From NCBI GenBank assembly GCA_046597185.1, contig JBKJLF010000143.1:1-7787 (forward strand): 7,787 nt of DNA, read 5' to 3'. The position numbers were made by a program, and so were the translations under genes. This document shows positions 1-5,464 of the stretch, piece after piece; within the stretch, counting starts at the first letter, position 1, and each line of letters starts with the position of its first letter. Source of the DNA: CAMBDR01 sp046597185 (lineage in GTDB: Bacteria > Pseudomonadota > Gammaproteobacteria > Burkholderiales > Burkholderiaceae_D). The notes beneath the pieces were generated by a model that searched no databases, was not told the origin of the DNA, and was given only the letters and a program-made list of their open reading frames with translations.

Positions 1-577
1 AACCGGGGGCCACGGCATTCACGCGCACGCCGTAGGTGGCCCATTCAAAGGCGGCGGTTTCGGTAAAGCTGACCATGCCCGCACGCGCCGCGCCCGAGTG
101 GCCCATGCCGGGCATACTGCCCCACATATCAGCCACAATATTGACGATGGCACCACCGTTTTTCTGCATGCTGTGTTTTAAACATTCACGCGCCATTAAA
201 AAGCCGCCGGTCAGATTGGTTTGCACCACGGCTTCCCAACCTTTTTTTGAGATATCCTGCAACAGCGATGGAAATTGGCCACCGGCGTTATTCACCAAGC
301 CTTGGATGGTGCCGTGCTCGTTGGTAATTTGCGTGGTCAAGGCGACCACGGCGTCTTCATCGCGAATATTGCAGGGGTAAGCGTGGGCAATGCCGCCTGC
401 TGCGCTAATTTCTTGCTGCACATTGCTCAGCTTGTCCGGGGTGCGCCCGACCAGTAACACCTTGGCCCCGAGTGCGGCCAGTTCATGCGCGGTACAGCGC
501 CCAATGCCGCTGCCACCGCCGGTGACGATGATGGTTTGGCCCTGGAACAGGCCGGGTCGAAATATGGAACGATACAC
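1..577 (-). CDS. SDR family oxidoreductase, PECR/2,4-dienoyl-CoA reductase-like (C-terminus outside window)
   Basis: This is an NAD(P)-dependent short-chain dehydrogenase, probably acting on an enoyl-CoA or hydroxyacyl-CoA. The first 192 residues are visible and the gene runs off the left edge. I start it at a GTG (575-577) because GAGGAG lies 6 bases upstream; no ATG fits as well. The glycine-rich cofactor motif TGGGSGIG is at residues 19-26, NNAG at 96-99, NLTG at 121-124, and the conserved RVNAVAPG at 185-192. The usual catalytic Ser, Tyr and Lys are replaced: the motif reads HSGAARAG at 160-167, so Tyr is Ser161 and Lys is Arg165. From memory, mammalian peroxisomal trans-2-enoyl-CoA reductase has the same HSGAARAG, and the opening PGLFQGQ also resembles it, so this is a subfamily trait rather than damage. 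It is the third gene of the acyl-CoA operon, 20 bp after the dehydrogenase. The substrate is unknown. Confidence 0.9.
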   Translation of the reverse strand, partial: MYRSIFRPGLFQGQTIIVTGGGSGIGRCTAHELAALGAKVLLVGRTPDKLSNVQQEISAAGGIAHAYPCNIRDEDAVVALTTQITNEHGTIQGLVNNAGGQFPSLLQDISKKGWEAVVQTNLTGGFLMARECLKHSMQKNGGAIVNIVADMWGSMPGMGHSGAARAGMVSFTETAAFEWATYGVRVNAVAPG

Positions 578-597
578 TTGTTTCTCCTCAGAATAAA

Positions 598-1761
598 TCA
601 AGCCCAGCCTAATTGGCGGGCGGCCAGTTCGGTTAATACTTCGTGCGCGCCGCCACCGATCATATTGACTTTGACTTCGCGGTAAATGCGTTCGGATTGG
701 GTGCCCCGCATAAAGCCCATGCCGCCCAAAATTTGTACGGCTTCATCAGCACAGGTTTGCAGGGTTTGCGCGGCAAAATTTTTGAGCATGCAAATTTGTG
801 GAATCGGCATTTCCCCCGCACCCACGCGCCAGCTTAAGTCTTCAATCATGCAGCGCGTGGCTTCAATTTGGGTGGCCATGGCCACCAGTTTATGGCGCAC
901 TACCTGGTGGCCAACTAAGCGTTTGCCAAAGGTGGTGCGCTGGCTGGCCCATTCGGAGGCTTCGTTCAGGCAGACTTTGGCAAAACCATAGGCTTGCAGT
1001 GCGAGCGACAGGCGTTCCTGGTTAAAATTTTGCATGAAGACCAAAAAGCCTTGATTTTCTTGCCCCAGCAAATGGCTAACCGGGACGCGGCAATCTTCAA
1101 AGCGCAGGTGGGCGGTGTCGGAGCACCACCAGCCCATTTTTTTGAGTGAAGTGCGTTGCAAGCCGGGTGTGTCTCCGGGCACCAAAATGGCCGAAATCCC
1201 ACCCGCACCCGCACCCGCGCCACCGGTGCGCGCGGCCACGGTGATGTAGTCGGCGCGCATGCCGGAGGTAATGAAGGTTTTTTCGCCATTCAAGACGTAA
1301 AAGTCACCATCGCGCACGGCTTTTAATTGCAGATTGGAGACATCGGAGCCGCCGCCGGGTTCGGTAATGGCGAGCGCGCTGATTTTTTCACCGCGTAAAA
1401 TCGCGGGTAGTACTGCCGCTTTCAGTTCTTCGCTGCCGCCGGTGACGATGGGCGGCGCGCCGATGCTGTGGCTAAACAGTGAGGCGAGTAAACCGCCGCT
1501 GGCGCAGCGCGTCATTTCTTCCACCAGCACCATATTGTAAAACACATCGCCCGGCGTGCCGCCCCAGGCTTCGGGGAAGGATAGGCCGAGCAAGCCCAGT
1601 TCGCCCGCTTTGCGGTATAAATCACGCGGAAAGGTTTCGGCTTCGTCCCAATCGTTAATATGGGGCAGAATTTCTTGCTCGACAAAGCGCCGCACGCTGG
1701 CGCGAAAGGCGTCATGCTCGGGCGTGCAGTAGTGGCGGGTGGTGGGCAGGGTGGCGTACAT
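598..1761 (-). CDS. acyl-CoA dehydrogenase
   Basis: This FAD-dependent enzyme introduces the alpha,beta double bond into a fatty acyl-CoA, passing electrons to electron-transfer flavoprotein. At 387 residues it has the normal length of the short/medium/long-chain family. Visible signatures are the flavin/substrate motif ITEPGGGSD at 132-140, RTTFGKRL at 275-282 and QILGGMGFMRG at 343-353. The C-terminal position that carries the catalytic Glu in medium-chain enzymes reads GGGAHE (369-374), so Glu is replaced by Gly there. A Glu in NFNQERL (Glu249) lies where long-chain and isovaleryl-CoA dehydrogenases place their base, which I infer is the catalytic residue. The ATG is preceded by AAGGA about 4 bases upstream, inside the end of the hydratase gene. 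It lies between the hydratase (10 bp gap) and the SDR (20 bp gap) and is probably cotranscribed. Residues 179-188 are a Gly/Ala run encoded by repeated GGTGCGGGTGCG-like codons. The chain-length preference is not readable. Confidence 0.94.
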   Translation of the reverse strand: MYATLPTTRHYCTPEHDAFRASVRRFVEQEILPHINDWDEAETFPRDLYRKAGELGLLGLSFPEAWGGTPGDVFYNMVLVEEMTRCASGGLLASLFSHSIGAPPIVTGGSEELKAAVLPAILRGEKISALAITEPGGGSDVSNLQLKAVRDGDFYVLNGEKTFITSGMRADYITVAARTGGAGAGAGGISAILVPGDTPGLQRTSLKKMGWWCSDTAHLRFEDCRVPVSHLLGQENQGFLVFMQNFNQERLSLALQAYGFAKVCLNEASEWASQRTTFGKRLVGHQVVRHKLVAMATQIEATRCMIEDLSWRVGAGEMPIPQICMLKNFAAQTLQTCADEAVQILGGMGFMRGTQSERIYREVKVNMIGGGAHEVLTELAARQLGWA

Positions 1762-1771
1762 GGTTTCCTTT

Positions 1772-2566
1772 TTAGCGCCCAGTCCAGCGGGGAGCGCGTT
1801 TTTCGATAAAGGAGGTGACGCCTTCGGCGAAGTCAGCGGTTTGCGTCATCAGGCCGATTTGGCTTTCGGTGAAGGCCATGGCGGCTTCAAAGGGCAGGCT
1901 GTCGATGTGTTTCAAGGTATATAAACCACGGCGCAGGGCGGCGGGGGATTGGGCGCAGACTTGTTCCAATAGGGTTGATATTGCTTGGTCCAGCGTGGGG
2001 CCATCGGTTGGCCCAGTCACCCCGGCTATTTGGTTGATGAGGCCATATTGCAGCGCTTCGGCGCTGGACAGGCGGCGTCCGGCGATACACATCTCGGTTA
2101 AAATGCGGCGCGGCAACAGGTTTTGCAATTCGGCCAGCACTTGAAACGGGAACAGGCCGACCTTGGATTCGGGCAAGCCAAATTGGGCGTCGGCGTGGGC
2201 CACCACCAAATCGCATAAAGCCAGCAAACCCATGCCGCCCGCCAAGCACAGGCCATTGATGCGGCCAATAATCGGCACACCCATCTGGCGCGCCTGGCGC
2301 ATTAAATCGGCCAGCCATTGGTAAGGCTCGGAATAATCGAAGGTGAAGGTGCCGGGGCGCAGGTCGGCCCCGGAGCAAAACGCGTCCTCGCCCGCGCCCG
2401 TGAGCACCACCGCGCGCACGTCGCGCTGGCGGCTGGCGGTGTGCAGGGCGGCTTGCAAGCCTTGCACCACTTCAGCGGTGAGGGCATTGCGGCGTTGGGG
2501 GCGGTTTAAGGTTAACCACAGCACTTGTTCACGTGTTTCCACGAGTAAATCGGTCGGCTCAGTCAT
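1772..2566 (-). CDS. enoyl-CoA hydratase/isomerase family protein (crotonase fold)
   Basis: This enzyme probably hydrates the enoyl-CoA made by the adjacent dehydrogenase. From the ATG at 2564-2566 it has 264 residues, the usual crotonase length. A longer reading from a TTG at 2632 would add 22 residues that do not resemble the family and would run through the probable promoter, so I reject it. The oxyanion-hole segments are CSGADL (64-69) and NGLCLAGGMG (104-113). The C-terminus has the usual FIEKRAPRW (253-261). Of the two catalytic glutamates in rat hydratase, the one in the PE motif is kept (Glu133), while the one after the GGM turn is Gly113. Single-Glu crotonases exist, so this may be a hydratase of altered specificity or another crotonase activity. 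The ribosome site is weak (AGAGA, 5 bases upstream). It is the first gene of the operon, which points to promoter control just upstream. Confidence 0.9.
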   Translation of the reverse strand: MTEPTDLLVETREQVLWLTLNRPQRRNALTAEVVQGLQAALHTASRQRDVRAVVLTGAGEDAFCSGADLRPGTFTFDYSEPYQWLADLMRQARQMGVPIIGRINGLCLAGGMGLLALCDLVVAHADAQFGLPESKVGLFPFQVLAELQNLLPRRILTEMCIAGRRLSSAEALQYGLINQIAGVTGPTDGPTLDQAISTLLEQVCAQSPAALRRGLYTLKHIDSLPFEAAMAFTESQIGLMTQTADFAEGVTSFIEKRAPRWTGR

Positions 2567-2599
2567 GCGTGTCTCTGGGTGAAATGGGTTCGAGTGTGG

Positions 2600-2628
2600 A
2601 TTGTGCCTGAAATTTTGGAAAAATTCAA
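2600..2628 (-). promoter_or_regulatory. candidate promoter of the acyl-CoA operon
   Basis: On the minus strand a TTGAAT box (2623-2628) and a CACAAT box (2600-2605) are separated by 17 bases, each matching the sigma70 consensus at 4 of 6 positions. The start point would fall near 2593, giving a leader of about 27 bases before the hydratase ATG. It is weak by sequence alone, but it is the best-spaced pair upstream of the gene. Confidence 0.3.
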
Positions 2629-2643
2629 TCAATCGCTTGAATT
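2622..2643. promoter_or_regulatory. inverted repeat overlapping the -35 box, possible operator
   Basis: AATTCAA (2622-2628) is mirrored by TTGAATT (2637-2643) across 8 bases. The left arm contains the proposed -35 box of the acyl-CoA operon, a position suited to a repressor or activator site. No regulator gene is in the window. The arms are short and AT-rich, so chance is possible. Confidence 0.3.
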
Positions 2644-2686
2644 AATTTTTTGATGGGGGATTTGGGTGTCGTTAATTGTGATGCTA

Positions 2687-2702
2687 GTAGACAGTCAAGT
2701 TG
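2687..2702 (+). repeat. IS630 terminal inverted repeat, transposase-distal end
   Basis: GTAGACAGTCAAGTTG, an exact inverted match to 3898-3913. It contains the transposase TGA stop (2695-2697). The TA duplication lies just outside at 2685-2686. Confidence 0.92.
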
Positions 2703-3821
2703 ATTCGTTTGCTGGTATTGGGTAAGCCCAGCCCATTTTCTGACGAGCCTTACTCAAGTTGAATTGCCAGCGGACAGGTTTGTGTTCTGCATTGCGTTCT
2801 GCGCAGATCGCGTCTAACTCTATTTGCAATTGCTTCTGATTATTGATCCTTTTTTTAAAGACGGTGTGGCCCAATACCGCAAATTCCAGTTCGGCAATGT
2901 TTAGCCACGAGCCATGCTTGGGCGTATATTTTATCTCGAATCGCTTGGCGAGACGCCGCGCCTCTTCGGGCGAAAAGGCTGTGTAAAGCGCGCCCATGGT
3001 ATGGGTATTGAGATTGTCGCAAATAAGTGTGATCTTTTTGGCTGTTGGAAACATCCTGTCGATTTCCTTGCAGATAATCGCGAAATCCGGCTTTTTGCGA
3101 TGTTCCATGACCATACACTTTCGCAGGCCTGCCGCTGGCTGGCAAATCATCATGGCTTCGACAACACCGCCTCGTTTATATTCATAATCCTCACGCCGGG
3201 GCTTGCCTGGTTTTGCCGCAATAGGCTCGCGCACTTCTTCCAAAAGCTGATGTGGACTTTCATCAAAACATACGACCGGATAGTCATCATCGCGTGGAAG
3301 CATGTAGGTTTCAATCACATTTTCCATGCAGGCAATATATTCTTCATCGACTTTTGCGATACACCATTCATGCTTTTGCCAAGGCTTTAGAGCGTTTTTT
3401 TTAGCAGTAGCCGCACACCTTCGTGGCTGTAGGATTCGGCGAAACCGAGTTCTACGATCTTTCCCTTAAGCATCCGTAATGTCCAGTGACTATGCCCATC
3501 AGGGGCATCGGAGCAGGCGATGGCGGTGATCATCGCGGCCTGCTTTTCGTCGAGTTTGGGCTTGGAACCGGGACGTGACAGCTCATTGAGCGCGCATTCC
3601 AAACCAGCCTCATCAAACCGCTTACGCACCTTCACAACTGTCGGCAGCGATACACTCAGCGCCTCGCAGACTTCTTTGTTGGATTGGCCTTTTTCCAGAT
3701 TGAACAGGATACGGGCTCGCGTTATCACGCGCGCACTGTGGCTTCCTTTGTGGATGATGGCAAACAGGTGATCATGCTCATCTTGGGTGAGAACAAATTT
3801 TGGCAAGGATGTGTCTGACAT
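2695..3821 (-). CDS. IS630-family transposase, made by -1 ribosomal frameshifting
   Basis: This is a DDE transposase of the IS630/Tc1/mariner superfamily, 375 residues if the two frames are joined. The first frame (3387-3821, 144 residues) starts at an ATG preceded by AGGAG at 6 bases. It holds a helix-turn-helix DNA-binding region around residues 30-80 (NKEVCEALSVSLPTVVKVRK). It stops just past an A8 run. Slipping back one base there continues through NALKPWQKHEWC into the catalytic domain, whose frame ends at 2695. The likely triad is Asp187 (CFDESPHQ), Asp268 (ICDNLNTH) and Glu310 (HGSWLNIAELEF), all in characteristic IS630 settings. The first frame alone would give a short DNA-binding protein that may act as a regulator, which is inference. 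No internal stop breaks either frame. Confidence 0.92.
3395..3402 (-). promoter_or_regulatory. A8 slippery site for -1 frameshifting
   Basis: On the minus strand eight A residues read in phase as ctA AAA AAA aCG, a classical A-AAA-AAA heptamer. The zero frame ends at a TAA (3387-3389) two codons further on. The -1 frame stays open to the end of the catalytic domain. I did not find a convincing downstream stimulatory hairpin by eye. Confidence 0.75.
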
Positions 3822-3848
3822 GATGATCTCCTGATATGTGTAATCAAG

Positions 3849-3878
3849 ATAGTACAAAATTCATGAGATTGTAAGCAA
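3849..3878 (-). promoter_or_regulatory. candidate transposase promoter
   Basis: On the minus strand TTGCTT (3873-3878) and TACTAT (3849-3854) are 18 bases apart, and the start point would lie about 20 bases before the transposase ATG. A TTGACT nearer the terminal repeat has no box at a workable spacing. Confidence 0.4.
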
Positions 3879-3897
3879 TTGATTTGAGTCAATAAAC

Positions 3898-3913
3898 CAA
3901 CTTGACTGTCTAC
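3898..3913 (-). repeat. IS630 terminal inverted repeat, transposase-proximal end
   Basis: CAACTTGACTGTCTAC on the plus strand, the exact reverse complement of 2687-2702. The TA duplication follows at 3914-3915. Confidence 0.92.
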
Positions 3914-3919
3914 TAGTTG

Positions 3920-3925
3920 TATAAT
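3920..3925 (+). promoter_or_regulatory. TATAAT -10 box beside the IS insertion
   Basis: A perfect TATAAT lies 28 bases before the ATG of the antitoxin-like gene and 5 bases outside the TA duplication. Any -35 box would therefore fall inside the IS, or did fall across the empty site. At 17-base spacing today's sequence reads CCAACT, a poor -35. The TTGACT in the terminal repeat is only 12 bases away, too close to serve. Confidence 0.45.
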
Positions 3926-3953
3926 GCTGCCATCGGTTTGAAAGGTGGCGATC

Positions 3954-4187
3954 ATGAATAGCGATGTGTTGAAGCAAATACCTACAGGTGAAGATCTGAC
4001 GCGGGCAGTTATTGAACTGGAAGACGCTGCTTCCGCACGGCAAGTTAAGGCGCAAATTCAACGTGGGCTTGATGCATCCAATGACCCTGCTGCGCCAAGA
4101 ACTGCCCATGCGGATTTTATGGCGGAATTGAAAGCGGAACTGGTGAGGCGATGTGCAATCACAAATCTGGGTTCAGAAGTAATTTAG
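3954..4187 (+). CDS. small antitoxin-like protein, orphan
   Basis: A 77-residue acidic-helical protein. The ATG is preceded by AAAGGTGG at 5 bases, which decides the start over an upstream GTG at 3945. The middle (QVKAQIQRGLDASND and the following FMAELKAEL) resembles the C-terminal toxin-binding part of ParD- or RelB-type antitoxins; this is pattern recognition, not a firm family match. No toxin gene follows on the same strand, where a partner would be expected. The last 13 residues, from the CAITNL segment on, are encoded antisense to the end of the small minus-strand gene at 4159-4329, which suggests a recombination joint near 4150 that replaced the original tail and partner. The IS630 insertion lies 38 bp upstream and probably changed its expression. 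Confidence 0.5.
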   Translation: MNSDVLKQIPTGEDLTRAVIELEDAASARQVKAQIQRGLDASNDPAAPRTAHADFMAELKAELVRRCAITNLGSEVI

Positions 4188-4329
4188 GGCCGGGGTTTAA
4201 CAAAACGCGCGTTGAGGCGCGCTCTTTTTCCCGCAAGGCCGCCACGATCCGGTGTAAATCGTTGCCGTATTGTTCAGCGTGCTCTTTTCGGTAATGGCGG
4301 ATTTTTTCTACGATGGGGTCGTTAATCAT
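4159..4329 (-). CDS. small conserved hypothetical protein, 56 residues
   Basis: This short gene starts at an ATG (4327-4329) with AGGAG 9 bases upstream. It begins MINDPIVEKIRHYRKEHA and ends in NPGPKLLLNPDL. I recall many bacterial 55-60 residue proteins with the same MxNDPIVEEIR start, a central helix and an NPGPKLL end, often near toxin-antitoxin genes; their function is unknown to me. It is charged, probably helical and cytoplasmic, with no signal peptide or membrane segment. It lies 84 bp after the toxin gene on the same strand and may be the third gene of that operon, although a palindrome lies in the gap. Its last 29 bases overlap the antitoxin-like gene on the opposite strand, tail to tail. 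Confidence 0.68.
   Translation of the reverse strand: MINDPIVEKIRHYRKEHAEQYGNDLHRIVAALREKERASTRVLLNPGPKLLLNPDL
4207..4229 (+). terminator. possible rho-independent terminator of the antitoxin-like gene
   Basis: GCGCG (4207-4211) pairs with CGCGC (4218-4222) around a 6-base loop, followed by TCTTTTT. It lies 20 bases after the stop at 4187. The stem is only 5 bp and the segment also encodes the small minus-strand protein, so the call is tentative. Confidence 0.3.
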
Positions 4330-4377
4330 TTGTCATTTCTCCTGATTTTTCGGGGTGGCGGCGGCAGGGCAGTCGGT

Positions 4378-4404
4378 AATTGTGCCGACACTGTCGGCAC
4401 AATT
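4378..4404. repeat. perfect 27-bp palindrome, copy 1
   Basis: AATTGTGCCGACA (4378-4390) is followed by one C and then its exact reverse complement (4392-4404). It begins 9 bases past the toxin stop and lies before the small gene at 4329. Neither strand has a T-run after it, so it is not a typical intrinsic terminator. It could be a DNA-binding site, a transcript-stabilising hairpin or a dispersed palindromic element. A second palindrome of the same length and outer sequence is at 7364-7390. Confidence 0.9.
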
Positions 4405-4413
4405 CGGTTCAAT

Positions 4414-4704
4414 CTATTTATACCCCGCCTCCCGCTGACTACGCACCGCAAGCACAATGATGGCATCAAGTTCCTCAATGTAGCAGTACAAGGCCAAGTA
4501 ACCACGCGCGCCTTTGCCGATGATCAGTTCGCGCTTGCCGTCGGCAACTGGCCGCCCTATGAATGGGCTATGTTCGAGTACATTGATGGCCTGAATGATT
4601 TCCTGGATGCGTGACGCGGCAGCTTTTGCCTCATAGTGTTCAAGGTGCGCAAGGATGCGATCAAGGTCAGCGGTCACGCCACTGGCGAGTTCAATTCGCG
4701 CCAT
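4414..4704 (-). CDS. type II toxin, RelE/ParE superfamily
   Basis: A 96-residue probable toxin. ParE members poison gyrase and RelE members cleave mRNA at the ribosome; the sequence does not settle which. The fold pattern is visible: an N-terminal strand (IELASGVTADLDRI), two helices, then LEHSPFIGRPV (43-53), REL (58-60), a LALYCYIEE strand (70-78) and the IIVLAVRSQREAGY end (82-95), which is characteristic of ParE-like proteins. The start lies 2 bp after the antitoxin stop (TGA, two bases, ATG), a coupling typical of these modules. The length is normal and there is no damage. It should be neutralised by the upstream antitoxin and controlled from the same promoter. Confidence 0.85.
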   Translation of the reverse strand: MARIELASGVTADLDRILAHLEHYEAKAAASRIQEIIQAINVLEHSPFIGRPVADGKRELIIGKGARGYLALYCYIEELDAIIVLAVRSQREAGYK

Positions 4705-4706
4705 CG

Positions 4707-4994
4707 TCAGCGCGCCAGTTTTTTGGCAACGGGTTTTGGCGCGTCAGCCTTGCCAGCAATCCGGCTTTCAAGATAGCCGCGCATGTCAGCCCAGGAAATA
4801 GTCTTGCCCGTGGCAACGATATCGGCGTAGCGCTCATCGGCCACGGCATAAAAGTCACTTCGCAGTTCCGCCTGCGCGGTTTTTTCTGCAATGGCCTGCA
4901 AAATGAATTGATGGGCGGTGGTGCCAGCCTGTTCTGCTGCCAAAGCCACGCGGGCTTTTAGTTCATCCGGCAAACGTATGGTCGTGGTGGACAT
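4707..4994 (-). CDS. type II antitoxin, ribbon-helix-helix type
   Basis: A 95-residue antitoxin that should bind and neutralise the adjacent ParE-like toxin and repress the operon. The N-terminus STTTIRLPDELKARVALAA is a typical ribbon-helix-helix: a short strand followed by helices to about residue 40. The rest (SDFYAVADERYADI, then TISWADMRGYLESR) is the expected toxin-binding tail, ending in a basic PKPVAKKLAR. The start is an ATG at 4992-4994 with AGGAG 6 bases upstream; an upstream in-frame TTG at 5030 would begin inside the operator. First gene of the operon. Confidence 0.87.
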   Translation of the reverse strand: MSTTTIRLPDELKARVALAAEQAGTTAHQFILQAIAEKTAQAELRSDFYAVADERYADIVATGKTISWADMRGYLESRIAGKADAPKPVAKKLAR

Positions 4995-5020
4995 GGTAGA
5001 CTCCTGAAATGGTTTTTGAG

Positions 5021-5042
5021 ATTGTAGCACGGCGGTGCTACA
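5021..5042 (-). promoter_or_regulatory. toxin-antitoxin operon -10 box and palindromic operator
   Basis: TGTAGCAC (5023-5030) and GTGCTACA (5035-5042) form a perfect 8-bp inverted repeat around GGCG. On the minus strand the repeat runs into TACAAT (5021-5026), a good -10 box about 27 bases before the antitoxin ATG. A palindrome over the -10 box is what autorepression by a ribbon-helix-helix antitoxin would need. No clear -35 box is present at 16-18 bases. Confidence 0.6.
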
Positions 5043-5126
5043 GGTAATGCAGCTTATTCTGAAAAATGCTTATCGGAAACATGGCGGGCAGAAATGAATA
5101 CTTACCCGTTTGTACTGGCACTCGCA

Positions 5127-5155
5127 GCCTGGCAAGATAATCACGCATGCCAGGC
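5127..5155. repeat. inverted repeat, 8-bp arms
   Basis: GCCTGGCA (5127-5134) and TGCCAGGC (5148-5155) are separated by 13 bases. It lies in the stretch between the toxin-antitoxin operon and the terpene synthase, where no intact gene is visible. No T-run follows on either strand, and its role is unknown. Confidence 0.5.
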
Positions 5156-5252
5156 CCCTGATCCGCTTTACCCATTGCCCCCAAACGGTTGCCTTAACGC
5201 ATCAGGAAAAACATGCAATTGGTCGAAGCGATATTGCGGCATGCGCTCGGCG

Positions 5253-5447
5253 GTTGGTGCCAATCACCATAAAATGCTCCGCCAGATTGGCTTTGTGGAT
5301 GGCGTTCAAAATCGCGATCATCACATTCGGGCAGCGCCCAAGCCGCAGCGCTTTATTCATGCGTTCGGTGTCGGTCATCATCGCGTTCGAGGCAAACAAG
5401 GCATCTTCCGCCGCTTTTTTCCCCGCCTTGAATTGGGTATAAATCGC
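5253..5447 (-). pseudogene. internal fragment of a nucleotidyltransferase-like protein
   Basis: About 65 codons read FKAGKKAAEDALFASNAMM and then MNKALRLGRCPNVMIAILN, ending in NLAEHFMVIGTN. I recall this block from bacterial nucleotidyltransferase-domain proteins of the NTP_transf_8/COG5397 type, where GTN or GTH is followed by ALYAYE. Here homology stops exactly after GTN, and an unrelated tail runs to a stop at 5202. A TAA (5448-5450) closes the frame upstream. Both ends are therefore missing and no start with a ribosome site is present. The rest of the 470-bp stretch from 4995 to 5464 holds the toxin-antitoxin operator, one inverted repeat and nothing else I can assign. Confidence 0.6.
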
Positions 5448-5464
5448 TTAAATCAAGCTGTTAC

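Larger units (their letters stand above)
2687..3913 (-). mobile_element. complete IS630-family insertion sequence
   Basis: The element is 1227 bp, bounded by perfect 16-bp terminal inverted repeats and a TA duplication (2685-2686 and 3914-3915). Removing the element and one TA restores CTAG, the target site known for IS630. It carries one transposase in two overlapping frames, read right to left, and the transposase stop codon lies inside the left terminal repeat. Ends, frames and catalytic residues all appear intact, so it may be active. It separates the acyl-CoA operon from a small antitoxin-like gene; the two would otherwise be divergent with about 158 bp between them. Confidence 0.93.

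Noticed and set aside
1887..2378. 163-codon minus-strand frame inside the hydratase
   Set aside because: It is an alternative frame of the enoyl-CoA hydratase, Arg/Pro-rich as expected for a GC-rich shadow.
2567..2632. 22-residue N-terminal extension of the hydratase from a TTG
   Set aside because: It does not resemble the family and overlaps the likely promoter; the ATG at 2566 gives the normal length.
2914..3390. 158-codon plus-strand frame opposite the transposase
   Set aside because: It lies antisense to the conserved catalytic domain of the IS630 transposase and has no family features.
2695..3821. Reading the split transposase as a frameshift pseudogene
   Set aside because: The frame change falls on a correctly phased A-AAA-AAA heptamer and both frames are otherwise open, which fits programmed frameshifting.
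3902..3925. Hybrid promoter from TTGACT in the terminal repeat and the adjacent TATAAT
   Set aside because: The spacing is 12 bases, too short for a sigma70 promoter.
4378..4404. Intrinsic terminator after the toxin gene
   Set aside because: No T-run follows the hairpin on either strand, and a related palindrome occurs within a coding region.
5127..5155. Integron attC-like site next to small toxin-antitoxin genes
   Set aside because: The arms match each other, but the RYYYAAC and GTTRRRY core sites are missing, and the genes lie on both strands unlike a cassette array.
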